From Sulfolobus tengchongensis (lineage in GTDB: Archaea; Thermoproteota; Thermoprotei_A; Sulfolobales; Sulfolobaceae): DNA of 64,000 bases. Positions within the stretch are counted from its first letter, which is position 1. Each line of letters starts with the position of its first letter. The notes beneath the pieces are model-generated. The model was not told where the DNA came from. It did not search any database and saw only the letters and a program-made list of their open reading frames with translations. The translations under genes and the position numbers were made by a program. Shown in pieces: positions 26,739 to 38,172 of the stretch. The stretch covers positions 214,501 to 278,500 of the forward strand of contig NZ_CP146016.1 of NCBI RefSeq assembly GCF_036967215.1. The letters are read 5' to 3'.

Positions 26739-28046
26739 TTGAGCCAAGAGGAGCAAATAGAGAAGGCTGTCCAAGAAGCTTTTCCCATGTCTGATTCAAT
26801 AGATTGGAATGAGGTATACCAGAGGATAATTTATAGGTATAGTACACCTCACGGTTTACAGCATGTTAAAGAGGAGATGTATAAACTAGAAGACAAGGGA
26901 GAGATCATAATTCATCATGTAAAACCTTACAATAACCCAGTTGATGCTCAGACTCTAAATGGATTTCCTAAGAAAATACCCACAACTAAATTGTGGCATC
27001 ATAAGAGTTGCGGGCAATGTGGGCATATTCCCGGCTATCCCACCTCAGTCTTTTGGATGATGAATAAATTAGAGATAGATTACTTAGATGAACCACATCA
27101 AACCTCATGTACTGGATGGAATTATCACGCTTCTGGAGCATCGAATCCAGTAGCCTTAGCTGGAGTATATGTAAGGAATATGTGGAGAGCGTACGAAACT
27201 GGATACTTCCCGTTAATACATTGTGGAACTTCATTTGGTCATTATAAAGAAGTAAGAAACATGATAATTCTACATAAGGAAATAAGGGACAAGTTAAGGC
27301 CAATAATGAGAAAGTTAGATATGGATATCGTTATACCGGAGGAAGTTGTTCATTACTCTGAATGGTTATATGTAATGAGTAAGAAGGCTGCGCAACAAAA
27401 GAAGTACAATTTAGATAATATAAAAGCCGCAGTACATACTCCATGCCATGTTTATAAGTTGGTTCCAGAAGATACCATTTATGATCCTGAAGTTTATCAA
27501 GGAAGAAGACCTGCTGCACCTTCTGGAACTGTACAAAACTTCGGCGCTAAGCTAGTTGACTATTCTACATGGTGGGATTGTTGTGGATTTGGTTTCAGAC
27601 ATATTTTGACTGAAAGAGAATTCAGTAGAAGTTTTGCACTATTTAAGAAGGTTATACCAGCGGTAGAGGAAGGGAATGCTGACGTTTTTGTCACTTCAGA
27701 CACTGGATGTGTTACTACATTGGATAAAAGCCAGTGGGCTGGAAAGGCTCATGGCTTCAATTATAACTTACCAGTACTGGCTGATGCACAGTTTGCAGCT
27801 TTAGCGATGGGAGCAGATCCATATATAATTGCGCAAATTCATTGGCATGCAACTGATGTAGAGGGTTTCTTAAGGAAGATAGGCGTGCCAGTAGATGACT
27901 ATAAGGAAAAGTTCGTTCAGTATCTGCAAGATTTAAGGGAAGGTAAAGCAGAGCCTCAATATTTATATCCAAAGCATAGGAAGATTGACTTCTATCTATC
28001 ACTTCCAGATAGAGTAAAATGGTATAAGAAGGATACGCCAAAGTAA
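26739..28046 (+). CDS. hdrB1: sHdr subunit HdrB1
   Basis: 435 residues, TTG start after GGTGA. Cysteine motifs of the CCG type: HHKSCGQCGH (about 86-95), SCTGW, IHCGTS, CHVYK, WWDCCGFGF (about 279-287) and TGCVTT. In HdrB such clusters hold a non-cubane [4Fe-4S] centre where disulfide/thiol chemistry happens. An N-terminal extension of about 80 residues is present. It has its own promoter 237 bp after hdrC1, while the later hdr genes are close to it. Confidence 0.93.
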   Translation: MSQEEQIEKAVQEAFPMSDSIDWNEVYQRIIYRYSTPHGLQHVKEEMYKLEDKGEIIIHHVKPYNNPVDAQTLNGFPKKIPTTKLWHHKSCGQCGHIPGYPTSVFWMMNKLEIDYLDEPHQTSCTGWNYHASGASNPVALAGVYVRNMWRAYETGYFPLIHCGTSFGHYKEVRNMIILHKEIRDKLRPIMRKLDMDIVIPEEVVHYSEWLYVMSKKAAQQKKYNLDNIKAAVHTPCHVYKLVPEDTIYDPEVYQGRRPAAPSGTVQNFGAKLVDYSTWWDCCGFGFRHILTEREFSRSFALFKKVIPAVEEGNADVFVTSDTGCVTTLDKSQWAGKAHGFNYNLPVLADAQFAALAMGADPYIIAQIHWHATDVEGFLRKIGVPVDDYKEKFVQYLQDLREGKAEPQYLYPKHRKIDFYLSLPDRVKWYKKDTPK

Positions 28047-28103
28047 AAAGAGTAAAAGCAAACTTTTTTAAATTTAATTTACTTAATAAAAGGTGGTGAT
28101 TAA

Positions 28104-29210
<1,107 letters not shown>

Positions 29211-29232
29211 CACTTTTTTAAATATAGATTAT

Positions 29233-29937
29233 GTGAGAGATATCTTTAATGCAATGTTAGCTAAGGATGTGAATAACACAGTTAGGGGTAACCCTAAAGA
29301 ATCCTTATCCGTGATAGTTAAAGCAATGCAAATGAAGAGCAATTTTTTAAGCTCTTTAGAAATAAACTCAACTGAAGACGCTAAAAAATTATTTGATGTA
29401 ATATTCTACGCTAAGAAGCACTACAGCGAAGTCATGTCAAATAATGGTCTTGATAAGGTGAAGTTAGCATTTCAGTCCCTTAAGAACAGTAATCTCTCTT
29501 ATAACGATAGAGTAAAAATGTTCTCATCTCTTAAAGTAAGTGAACCAGAAGACATTGAAGACATGGCTAAAGAAATAATTCATTTTTTAGAACCTGAAAA
29601 ATATCCATTATGGACTAGATGGATATGGAATCCGGTAAAGAACACTGGCTCTATAACTTATATTTTAAAGGATAATACAAGTCTCAAGAGTGAAAACGAA
29701 TTCTTTGAAGCAGTTTCAGAATTAAAAAACGTTCTTTCAATTTTTGGGTTAGATTCGCCTACCTACTATTATACTTCAATTTTTTTGGTGTATTCATATG
29801 TTAGATATGTCGATTACGCAACTTTACTAGCTGTGGATAGAAAGGGAGGTGGACTTTATCCATCTCACCTTTCTACCACAGCTATGGTTTTGGGTTTAAA
29901 ACCCTTCCTCAAGGTGATCCAACTTGCCAATTCCTGA
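29233..29937 (+). CDS. Conserved hypothetical subunit of the sHdr operon (Hyp)
   Basis: 234 residues, GTG start. Its position between hdrA and hdrC2 is the place of the conserved 'hyp' gene in sHdr operons. It has helical segments, [18 protein letters not shown] and [18 protein letters not shown], and no cysteines. It may be a structural partner of the complex. Its end overlaps hdrC2 by 14 bp, which indicates coupled translation. Confidence 0.8.
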   Translation: MRDIFNAMLAKDVNNTVRGNPKESLSVIVKAMQMKSNFLSSLEINSTEDAKKLFDVIFYAKKHYSEVMSNNGLDKVKLAFQSLKNSNLSYNDRVKMFSSLKVSEPEDIEDMAKEIIHFLEPEKYPLWTRWIWNPVKNTGSITYILKDNTSLKSENEFFEAVSELKNVLSIFGLDSPTYYYTSIFLVYSYVRYVDYATLLAVDRKGGGLYPSHLSTTAMVLGLKPFLKVIQLANS

Positions 29938-30616
29938 AATAGAAAAACCCATAATTAAAGGTCTTATTCAAAAAGATAAAGTAATAGTAGACGGTGTAGA
30001 GTTAGATGGAACTTGGAATGCGTTCATGATAGAGCGAACGCAGACAGGTTACGATCCTACAGTATGGGATGAAATAGCTAATACTTTAGAAGGAGTTACA
30101 ATAAGTGCATGTTGGCAATGCGGAACCTGTACATCTGGATGTACAATGAGGGAGTATGATCCAAACTATAGTCCAAGAAGGTTCATAGATTTGGCCAGAA
30201 AAGGCGATAAACAAGCTCTTATTGAACTTCAAGATTCGCTTTGGAGATGTGTATCTTGTCAAAAGTGCACTCACAGATGTCCTAAAGGCGTTCTAGTAGA
30301 GGAGGTTGTACATTCTATTCACCATTATTTACTGAAACATGGATTAGTTAAGAAAGATCCTGGTACAATTTTTGACGAGTTATTCCTACAAACCGTAATC
30401 AAAAACGGTGGAAGGATCTCAGAATTAGCATTAGGTGCGGCTGCGGCAAAAGCTGGTATGGTCACTCTAAGTCTAAAGGACTTAATTAACATGAGTGCGG
30501 CTATATTAAAAGGTGGTCTAATAAAAGACTTATTAAAACCAAATAAGGTAAAAGATTGGGATAGAATACAAAAAGTATTAGAGGAAGCTATGAAGGAGGA
30601 GGTAGTTCCAGAATGA
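29924..30616 (+). CDS. hdrC2: sHdr subunit HdrC2 (iron-sulfur)
   Basis: 230 residues, TTG start. Two cluster motifs: [11 protein letters not shown] (about 62-72) and [12 protein letters not shown] (about 107-118), where the fourth Cys of the first motif has Thr in place of the usual Pro after it. Second electron-transfer subunit of the sHdr complex. The start overlaps the Hyp gene, and hdrB2 starts 4 bp before its stop. Confidence 0.92.
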   Translation: MPIPEIEKPIIKGLIQKDKVIVDGVELDGTWNAFMIERTQTGYDPTVWDEIANTLEGVTISACWQCGTCTSGCTMREYDPNYSPRRFIDLARKGDKQALIELQDSLWRCVSCQKCTHRCPKGVLVEEVVHSIHHYLLKHGLVKKDPGTIFDELFLQTVIKNGGRISELALGAAAAKAGMVTLSLKDLINMSAAILKGGLIKDLLKPNKVKDWDRIQKVLEEAMKEEVVPE

Positions 30617-31530
30617 CTTTGCCTACACCTTATGGTAAAGTAGCTTTCTATCCTGGTTGTGCACTTGATGGATTAGGTAAAGCTTATGACGTTTCATTAA
30701 AGTTAGTGGCACAAGATCTGGGAATTCCTTTAGAGAGGATTGAGGATTATAATTGTTGTGGTGCGTTAGAGGTAAAGAATGTAAATACGATGGCTGGAAT
30801 ACTATTACCTGCAAGGAATTTAGCATTAGCAAGAGAAATGGGAGCGGATGCTGTAGTTTCCGCTTGTCCAGGCTGTCACTATTCCTTATCTAGAACCCAA
30901 TATTATCTAACTAAATACCCCAAATTAAGAGAAAAGACTAATATGTACTTAGAAAAAATGGGTACTAAGAATTACGATCTTAAATTAATGCTTGTTCATG
31001 CAGTGGAATATGTTTATAATACAGTAGGAATTGAGGCGATAAAAGCTAAGGTCAAGAGACCGTTAACAGGATTAAAAGTAGCTCCATATTATGGTTGCCT
31101 ATATGTGAGACCAAAATCGTACACATTAGCAGGATATATGAAAATAAGGGATGATCCAGAACGGCCATTCTTCATGGACGAGATACTGAAAGCATTAGGT
31201 GCGGAGGTAGTACCATTTGAAGCTAAAACTATGTGTTGTGGTGGTCCACACGTTTACTCAGACGCTGAAGTTGCAATACATCTGGAGGCAAGAATACTAA
31301 AGGAGGCTAAGAGGAATGGAGCTGAAATATTAGTAACCGATTGTCCATTGGGTCATGTGGCTATTGAGACTAACATGGAGAAGATAGCTCAGAAATATGG
31401 AGAAGATCTTAGAATGCCATTAGCGTACTTCTCACAATTGGTAGCGTTTGCATTCGGTCATAGCCCAGAAGAGGCATTACTCACAGCAAATATTACTAAC
31501 CCAATGTCTATACTCAAAAGATATTTGTAG
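30613..31530 (+). CDS. hdrB2: sHdr subunit HdrB2
   Basis: 305 residues with two CCG domains: [24 protein letters not shown] and [24 protein letters not shown]. These cysteines carry the non-cubane cluster(s). It ends the hdrC1-B1-A-hyp-C2-B2 order that defines the archaeal sHdr locus. ATGA overlap with hdrC2. T-rich DNA follows the stop. Confidence 0.93.
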   Translation: MTLPTPYGKVAFYPGCALDGLGKAYDVSLKLVAQDLGIPLERIEDYNCCGALEVKNVNTMAGILLPARNLALAREMGADAVVSACPGCHYSLSRTQYYLTKYPKLREKTNMYLEKMGTKNYDLKLMLVHAVEYVYNTVGIEAIKAKVKRPLTGLKVAPYYGCLYVRPKSYTLAGYMKIRDDPERPFFMDEILKALGAEVVPFEAKTMCCGGPHVYSDAEVAIHLEARILKEAKRNGAEILVTDCPLGHVAIETNMEKIAQKYGEDLRMPLAYFSQLVAFAFGHSPEEALLTANITNPMSILKRYL

Positions 31531-31552
31531 TCTTTTTCCAATTTAGATATTA

Positions 31553-32203
31553 ATGTACTTTTTCATAGACTTTAATACTCATTATGGTATAAGGTTGTAT
31601 AATTATTTAAGAGAACCTAAACTAAAGGAAGATGATATAATAATAGGAAAGATCGTTCTTAACCCAATTTACAAATATTCTTGTGATTGTTGCGTAGATG
31701 GTTTTTATCAACAGTATCTTTGGAGAAAGTCATATACGTTACAACTTGGAATATACAATCCTAGGTGCAGAGTTCCGCCACAAGTAGAACTTATTAGACA
31801 AGTTGAAAAGGGTATAATTGGTGTAGTTTTACATCCTAAGCATCATAATTTTTCTTTATTGCATCCTTCACTTAGTTTTGTTTATAAATTAATAGAAAAA
31901 AGAAATCTACTACTAGTTATATATGAACCCAATTTTGAAGAGCTAATTGAGCTATTAAGTAAATATACTTTTAACGTTGTACTGATTAATACTAAATACG
32001 TTATTAACGATGATAGAGTCTATTATGTAGTAAATCATAATTCTACAAATATCGATCCAGTAAGAAGTATCTATGGTAGTGATTCGCCATATAATTCCCT
32101 TGATTTAATTGAAAGTGCGAGACTATTTATTCAGAATTACGGATATGACGAGAGAGTAACATACAAGAATTTCGTTAGACTAATAAATGAGATCAGCGTT
32201 TAA
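31553..32203 (+). CDS. Amidohydrolase_2-like TIM-barrel protein, active site eroded
   Basis: 216 residues. Start FIDFNTHYG recalls the D-x-H-x-H strand of amidohydrolase_2/TatD-like enzymes, but the metal ligands are altered (D-F-N-T-H). Middle GVVLHPKHHNF and the late YGSDSPYNSLDLIESARLF match the GSD-x-P motif at the end of that barrel. At 216 residues it is short. It follows hdrB2 by 22 bp and may be cotranscribed. Cys pair in YSCDCCVDGF. Function unknown. Confidence 0.55.
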   Translation: MYFFIDFNTHYGIRLYNYLREPKLKEDDIIIGKIVLNPIYKYSCDCCVDGFYQQYLWRKSYTLQLGIYNPRCRVPPQVELIRQVEKGIIGVVLHPKHHNFSLLHPSLSFVYKLIEKRNLLLVIYEPNFEELIELLSKYTFNVVLINTKYVINDDRVYYVVNHNSTNIDPVRSIYGSDSPYNSLDLIESARLFIQNYGYDERVTYKNFVRLINEISV

Positions 32204-32239
32204 GGTTTATACCATTGTTTTGAAAATCTTATTATTGGA

Positions 32240-32746
32240 ATGTGTGAGTTCAAAGTAATTAAATCGGAAAGACCTATAAATAGTTCGGGCAAGGCCATTT
32301 TAGTTGACTATTATGATTTCGTAAAAATAAGCAACGATAGAATAATGAATGTATTAGCTAAAGATTCAAGAGAAGGATATAGTAAAAGTTATTATTACTA
32401 TATTAGGGATTATTTAAATAAATTGAGAATACTAAAGGAGAACATGATTAACGTGAAAGCCGTTTTTCCATTCGAAAACTCTAAAAACGCAATAAATTTT
32501 AGAAGAGGAATTATCTATGTAACTAATGATAAGCAAATAATTTATATGAACTTACACTCAAATATCTATACTAATTGTGAGAACTGTGTTGCAAAACCTT
32601 TCTGTACTTATTACTTATCAAAAATAATAAGTGAAAACAGGTTAAAAGTTAGCGTAACTAAAAGCAATCCAGCTGAGGGTTGGGAGAAGGCAATATCTTC
32701 TTTACAATCTAAATATGTGAAGGCAAAAGTAATTGAACTAACATGA
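32240..32746 (+). CDS. Hypothetical protein with Cys motif
   Basis: 168 residues, with an alpha/beta look and a C-x2-C-x5-C motif (CENCVAKPFC, about 115-124) near the end that could bind metal or a cluster. Tyr-rich middle (SKSYYYYIRDYL). I do not recognise a family. It lies 36 bp after the amidohydrolase-like gene on the same strand. Confidence 0.6.
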   Translation: MCEFKVIKSERPINSSGKAILVDYYDFVKISNDRIMNVLAKDSREGYSKSYYYYIRDYLNKLRILKENMINVKAVFPFENSKNAINFRRGIIYVTNDKQIIYMNLHSNIYTNCENCVAKPFCTYYLSKIISENRLKVSVTKSNPAEGWEKAISSLQSKYVKAKVIELT

Positions 32747-32876
32747 GATTTTTATTACACTTTCCTACGTTTGCTAATCTCATATGTTCTGAAGGGTTAT
32801 TAAATATCATGAACTATTTGGATTGCAAATAGATAGAGGGAAAAACTCTTTTCTACAGCGCATACATATTAATGTT

Positions 32877-32933
32877 ATAGATGATGAACCCAGCTCACTC
32901 GATTAGATGAAGATGGGTACGAACGCTGAACGA
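32877..32933 (+). ncRNA. C/D box sRNA (2'-O-methylation guide)
   Basis: Boxes in archaeal geometry: C ATGATGA (32881-32887), 12-nt guide, D' CGAT (32900-32903), 3 nt, C' ATGAAGA (32907-32913), 12-nt guide, D CTGA (32926-32929). The D' guide is the exact complement of GUGAGCUGGGU, a sequence I remember from archaeal 23S rRNA next to the peptidyl transferase centre (E. coli 2574-2584). By the +5 rule the methylated base would be A2577. No reading frame covers it. Confidence 0.8.
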
Positions 32934-32999
32934 CAAATCTAAAAATTGAGTAAAAGGTGTCTCTTTCTAAACTAGATCTTTTTATAGGAAGTCAATGGA

Positions 33000-34133
33000 C
33001 TATTTTCTTATGATTAAACTTAGTACTAACGTAAAGGATATCAGTGACATTATTGACGCGAATACATACGCATAAGTGTAACTTATCTGATATAATAAGC
33101 CCATGATTACATTGCCGAGGAATATCCCTATACTTCTCCCCGCCGACAAATAGCCCATACTCTCTCCGTAGCTTTCTGATTTCACTACTTTAGATATTAT
33201 TGTTGGTTCGAAAGTTTCTGTGGAAGCTACGCCAATTCCCATAAGGAAAGACAATGGATATAATGAGGCTAAGCCTATTCCGGACAAAAATGCGAAACCC
33301 AGTGAGGAAATAGCGCCTATAAGATATCCTAAAAATGCTAAACTAGTTAGTTCACCTAAGTTAACTTTTCCAAATAGATATCCAAATAATGATGAGGCAC
33401 CTAGGAAAACACCATAGGCAAGTATCCCTAAATAGTCTTTACCAGTAATTTCTGCAGTTGTAAGTATAGGGAATCCAAAACTGTATTGGCTAAATCCAAA
33501 GAACATTGTGGAGAAAATTATAGTCCAAAACACCTTTTTATTGCTGATCGATTGTATGTTCTTCTTATTATCATTTCTCTTACCCGCTTTTACTCTACTT
33601 AAAAACAACGTAGATATAACGAGAGGAATTGATGTGAATAAAAGAATGGTAAATATTGGGACGTGAAGATATAAGAGAATTGTAAGATAGACTATAGCTA
33701 GCAACGCACCTGCGATATCTAATGAATGTAGGATTCCGAACGCTTCTGATCTTTCCTGAGGTGAAGTTACCTCTGCTAACATTGCTCTTCTAGGAGGAGA
33801 TCTAAAATTCCTAAACCACCATCCTATCATGAAAAATAATAACGCTTGAATGTAGTCTCTTGAGAGACCCATAAGTGATACAAATAAGATTAAAGAATTT
33901 CCAATTATAGCTATCTTTTTTCTCCCAAATCTATCGCCCAATATGCCTCCAAGATAAGCCATACCAGTCCCAAGACCATAATTTAACGCCTCTGCTAAAC
34001 CATACAAAGGTATGGGTGCTTTAAATATTATCACAAACACAATTGGAAATGAAGCTACTACTGCCTGATACCCTAAATCAGCGAAGAATGCCGAAAATGA
34101 GATCTTAAGAACCTCATTTCTATTTTTTATCAT
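33000..34133 (-). CDS. MFS transporter
   Basis: 377 residues with about 12 membrane helices. The loop GDRFGRKKIAIIG (about 65-77) is the MFS signature; the second half has the weaker equivalent. Substrate unknown; it may export a drug or metabolite. It is convergent with the sRNA region and is followed upstream on its strand by the sedolisin gene, but there is a 35-bp gap and separate expression is likely. Confidence 0.85.
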   Translation of the reverse strand: MIKNRNEVLKISFSAFFADLGYQAVVASFPIVFVIIFKAPIPLYGLAEALNYGLGTGMAYLGGILGDRFGRKKIAIIGNSLILFVSLMGLSRDYIQALLFFMIGWWFRNFRSPPRRAMLAEVTSPQERSEAFGILHSLDIAGALLAIVYLTILLYLHVPIFTILLFTSIPLVISTLFLSRVKAGKRNDNKKNIQSISNKKVFWTIIFSTMFFGFSQYSFGFPILTTAEITGKDYLGILAYGVFLGASSLFGYLFGKVNLGELTSLAFLGYLIGAISSLGFAFLSGIGLASLYPLSFLMGIGVASTETFEPTIISKVVKSESYGESMGYLSAGRSIGIFLGNVIMGLLYQISYTYAYVFASIMSLISFTLVLSLIIRK

Positions 34134-34168
34134 ACAAAAAGAGAAAGAGAAAAACTATTAAAAAACTT

Positions 34169-37100
34169 TTATCTTCTTCTCATAACTAATGCCATAATAG
34201 CTAAAATGATTGCAATAATTCCAATACTGAGCGATATTATCTGGTAATCAAATAAGGAAGTCTTTAGCGATGTCAAGCTTGTACTTACGTTACTTAGTTG
34301 ATTAGATATGGTTGTTATTTTTGAGTTTACGTTAGTGTTCAAGTTAACTAAGTTATTTTCGAAATATAAATATGTACTATTACTAGCACTTAAGCCATCG
34401 TTTTGTATTGCAGAAACAGTCAAGTTGTATCCTCCATCTGGATACTTCGAAGTATCTATAGTGATTACGTGCGTTCCATTATTAGCAAATGTTGCGATTA
34501 AATTTCCATCTAAGTATGCGTTAACTTCAGCAATATCTTCACCTATCACGTTAACTGTAATGTTAACTGTTCCAGTCAGATTACGTGATGGCGAGGATAT
34601 AAATATGGTTGGTGGCATTGGATATATGTTTTTTATAGGTGTGTTTGTAGGTATAAGTTTTGAGTTAATTACCTTTATTCCATTAATGCTTCCTCCTATT
34701 GTATATAGTGTTGAATTGTAGAGAGTAATATTTTCTGCAGATGACTGAATAAGAAATACTGTGGAATTATAGATCGTTACTCCGGATACGTTTCCGTCTA
34801 TAATTTTCACGTTGCTATTGATTACCGTAACGTTATTAAATATATCATCTAACAGATTACCATTGCTATTGATTATTCTCACATTAACTAAGTTAGCATA
34901 ATAAGGTAAGCTCTCACTTAGAGTTTGGTCCTCGATTAAGGTATAAGGTAATACGTTAATTGAGTAAGCACCGCTATTGCTGGTACTTGTTGGACTTCCG
35001 AATGCTGAAATACCAGTAATTAGTACTTTGAAAGGCGTTCCATAATATCCATTACCAGCTAGGTAAGTTAAGTTGCCAACGCTTAAAACAGAAGGTAACG
35101 TAAAATTACCCTCCCATAATCCAATCACGGGATTATACCATAATGGTATCTGAACGCTTTGAATTTGCGGAGATGTGTATTCGAAAGACAAGCTTTCTGG
35201 GTATACTGTAGCACTAAACATTCCAAAAGTAATTTCCTTACTACCATTAGTTATATTAGCGTAAACGATAACGTTTTGTCCTTCAAAAGCGTATTTTATA
35301 GATTTTATTATAACGTTAAGTTGATTTGATACGTAAATCTGACCGTAATAAAATCCTTGTATAGTAGTATTTAATGAGTTAGAGTAATAGTTAGCAAAAA
35401 GCAACACATCATAAAGACCACTCGTTACATTCTTAGGTACATATAAATAACCATAATAAACTCCACTTTCATTTAATGGTATATTAGTCTTACTTACTAT
35501 CATTCCGCTTTCACTTACTAGTTCAGCTGTGATATTGCTACCGTAGAGTACATTTTGAAAAGTACTTACTGGTAAATTAACTGGAGGTATAATATTTCCT
35601 GTGATTATTATATACTGCCCTGGGGCAACACTACCCGGTTCAGCTAAAACTTGTGGAAGTATAAACAGTGATTGCATGTATATTCCATTTGTGAACGCAT
35701 CGAATCCATAAGCGTTAGTAGCCTCAATTAACAAGTCACCTGCGCTTAGGTTAGATGGTAAATCAATTATACCCACTCCATTCTTTATAGACAAGTTCAA
35801 TACGTCAATGAGAGTGTACTCGTTATTAGTAATATTGTAAGAAAATATGTCAAGTGTAATATTAGTTATACCAACTGGCGCTTGGAAAAATGAATTAGAT
35901 AAACTGATTCCTAATTCCGCATTTCCTAGCTTTGTGTATACTGGGGTGAACGGCATAGTGTAACTGAATGTTATATAGTACCCTGAAAATATCTCATAAT
36001 ATCCAATCCCTTCTATTCCTTTGGTTGTATTGCCCATTACGTAAATGAATAGAATTCCGCTAGCATCCTTGGGTAATATTGTATACCCAACCCACAATTT
36101 GCTAAGTGGATTATAAGTCATATTGAAAGTAGTTATATTTCCCAGGTAATTCTCCACTACACCTTTAAATGAACCGTATTGAACCGTGGTTCCGTTGGGA
36201 TAGGTGATGTTTGCAGTAACTAAAATCCGCTGTCCTGGGTATAATTGTTGTGGTGGTACGGAAGGTATAGATGTATTATACACGCTTACTACTACACTTA
36301 ATTCTTTACTAGTTAAGTTAGTTGGTAATAGTTTAGCAAAATATCCTACATTAATTGTACCATAACCAGTTACCAAATTATAACCATAGCTGGCTGTCCA
36401 AGGAATATTATAACCAAATGTTATTGGCTGTATTGCTTTGCCATAATAGTTTTCTGCCATATAGCTAAGAACTGGGTTAAGTAAACCTATCCTCTCATGG
36501 GTATAACTCTCAATTGTAGCTAAAAGTCCAGCGATCAATGGAGAAGCCTCACTGGTTCCACCAGTTATTCCAGTTTGATTGTTCGGAAAGATTACGTATA
36601 TTCCGGGATATACATTAGCATTAGCTGAAATTTCTGGAATTAACTTACCATTTGGATAAGTGCTTGGAGTTTTTAATCCCCATTGATACCAAGGTTTAGG
36701 CTCAACTATACTCACACCACCAGTAGATCCACCGTAATTTACATTATTTGGTACAAAACCGTAATTTGACCAAGCTGTCTGATAATATGACCCATTAGGA
36801 AATTGTATGTATGTAGTTGTTCCTCCAACAGCTGTTACAAAGGGTGATGATGAAGGATATCCAACAGTACCAAGGGGACCGTTACTGTAACCAGAACCTC
36901 CCGTATCACCTGAACTAGCTAGAAATGTTATTCCTTCTGCTGATCCTAACGCGTAGTATTCGTCACTCAATACAATGCATGAATAAAATGAAGCTCCATT
37001 AAATATTGAAGAGAAAAGAGATTCCGGTATGCTAAAGCTCTGCGATAATACGTTAACGTTATCTTGATTCACAATATAGGCGATTACTGCAGATAATGGA

Positions 37101-37990
37101 ATATCTGGATTTGCAATATAAAGTATCATATTTGCCTTCGGCGCCATAGCATGTGCAACTTCAACATCTAAGCTAATTTCACCAGCCCAACCAGTAAGAA
37201 TACCTAAGTTGGGATTATAGGGTCCTATAGGAATTATCGTGAAGTTAGGAGGATTAGGTAAGCCAGTAATCTTATCGAAATAAGCCAATTGTTGTATTAT
37301 GTAAGGATCTCCGTAAAAGTCCAATATTCCTATTGTAGTATTTTCTCCCTGCGTAGGTATTGCAGTTACGTTGTAAACATTCCTCAATGCAGTAGGCCAA
37401 TATGCCTCGATAGGAGAAGTCATGTTTACTTCTTGTTCGAGATTTCTTATCGTGTTCTCTGTAATTAATGTAGATGGATGAGCTAGGAATAATGCTGATA
37501 TATTGCTAGAATATACGTAAGCGTTTATCTTAGGATATCCATAATTAGTATAATATGTAACTGTACCATTGGAATATACTGCAAAATTAGTTCCGAAATA
37601 CGTCTCAACTTGCTCGACTGTTCCCTTTACGACTATAACAGAATCCAAAGCAGTAAACAGTATTTGAAATCCATTATTTTTCACGTAGTCTAAAATTTCA
37701 TTATACTGAGCAATAGGTAAAAATAACTCTCTAACTTGATCCTCGCTTAGGAACTTATGGTACAATGGGGAATTAGGGTTCGAGACTGCATTTGCATAAT
37801 AATATAATAATCCTAAATTTTTAAGGGGTATAAAGATTGTAACTATTACCTCTTGATTAGTATTTAACGTACCTATTTTCGAGAATCCCTTTATTACTAA
37901 TGGCTGCTCGTAAATATTTGTCATTGATATTGAAAATAAAGGGATTATTGAAAGTAAAAGTATTGAGAGCAAAAATAGATACTTTATCAT
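34169..37990 (-). CDS. Membrane-anchored sedolisin (S53 peptidase)
   Basis: 1273 residues. Signal peptide at 1-20; pro-kumamolisin domain to about 190; S53 catalytic domain about 200-560 with Glu and Asp in GEISLD, oxyanion Asp in SSGDTGGSG and catalytic Ser in GGTSEASP. Active at acid pH as a family. A 600-residue beta-rich, Asn/Thr-rich tail follows, with NNVTVINSNVKI-like beta-helix repeats near 1060-1140, a heptad coiled coil (about 1205-1240), and one C-terminal membrane helix plus RRR. So it stands outside the cell on a stalk. The Ser-rich tail is likely glycosylated. Confidence 0.92.
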   Translation of the reverse strand: MIKYLFLLSILLLSIIPLFSISMTNIYEQPLVIKGFSKIGTLNTNQEVIVTIFIPLKNLGLLYYYANAVSNPNSPLYHKFLSEDQVRELFLPIAQYNEILDYVKNNGFQILFTALDSVIVVKGTVEQVETYFGTNFAVYSNGTVTYYTNYGYPKINAYVYSSNISALFLAHPSTLITENTIRNLEQEVNMTSPIEAYWPTALRNVYNVTAIPTQGENTTIGILDFYGDPYIIQQLAYFDKITGLPNPPNFTIIPIGPYNPNLGILTGWAGEISLDVEVAHAMAPKANMILYIANPDIPLSAVIAYIVNQDNVNVLSQSFSIPESLFSSIFNGASFYSCIVLSDEYYALGSAEGITFLASSGDTGGSGYSNGPLGTVGYPSSSPFVTAVGGTTTYIQFPNGSYYQTAWSNYGFVPNNVNYGGSTGGVSIVEPKPWYQWGLKTPSTYPNGKLIPEISANANVYPGIYVIFPNNQTGITGGTSEASPLIAGLLATIESYTHERIGLLNPVLSYMAENYYGKAIQPITFGYNIPWTASYGYNLVTGYGTINVGYFAKLLPTNLTSKELSVVVSVYNTSIPSVPPQQLYPGQRILVTANITYPNGTTVQYGSFKGVVENYLGNITTFNMTYNPLSKLWVGYTILPKDASGILFIYVMGNTTKGIEGIGYYEIFSGYYITFSYTMPFTPVYTKLGNAELGISLSNSFFQAPVGITNITLDIFSYNITNNEYTLIDVLNLSIKNGVGIIDLPSNLSAGDLLIEATNAYGFDAFTNGIYMQSLFILPQVLAEPGSVAPGQYIIITGNIIPPVNLPVSTFQNVLYGSNITAELVSESGMIVSKTNIPLNESGVYYGYLYVPKNVTSGLYDVLLFANYYSNSLNTTIQGFYYGQIYVSNQLNVIIKSIKYAFEGQNVIVYANITNGSKEITFGMFSATVYPESLSFEYTSPQIQSVQIPLWYNPVIGLWEGNFTLPSVLSVGNLTYLAGNGYYGTPFKVLITGISAFGSPTSTSNSGAYSINVLPYTLIEDQTLSESLPYYANLVNVRIINSNGNLLDDIFNNVTVINSNVKIIDGNVSGVTIYNSTVFLIQSSAENITLYNSTLYTIGGSINGIKVINSKLIPTNTPIKNIYPMPPTIFISSPSRNLTGTVNITVNVIGEDIAEVNAYLDGNLIATFANNGTHVITIDTSKYPDGGYNLTVSAIQNDGLSASNSTYLYFENNLVNLNTNVNSKITTISNQLSNVSTSLTSLKTSLFDYQIISLSIGIIAIILAIMALVMRRR

Positions 37991-38087
37991 GTATAACGGT
38001 AGATTTTTAATACTTAAATTTTTTTCGTTAGTACACTGATTAATGTACTGGTGTCTTTTGATTATTTTACTAATAAGAAACTGATGA

Positions 38088-38117
38088 ATAGAGCTATCCC
38101 AAATGGTCTAGCTCTAT
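38088..38117. repeat. Inverted repeat upstream of the sedolisin gene
   Basis: ATAGAGCT and AGCTCTAT, exact 8-bp arms, loop 14 nt, in the 182-bp gap between the sedolisin start (37990) and the MFS stop (38173). It could be a stem-loop at the end of the leftward MFS transcript or a protein site. Confidence 0.35.
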
Positions 38118-38172
38118 CTGGTATTATTGATTAGAGTATTACTTAACGAATAGTTGATAATTAAAGAAAAAA

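Noticed and set aside
26986-27519. Minus-strand frames inside hdrB1
   Set aside because: Shadows of hdrB1; all conserved motifs are on the plus strand.
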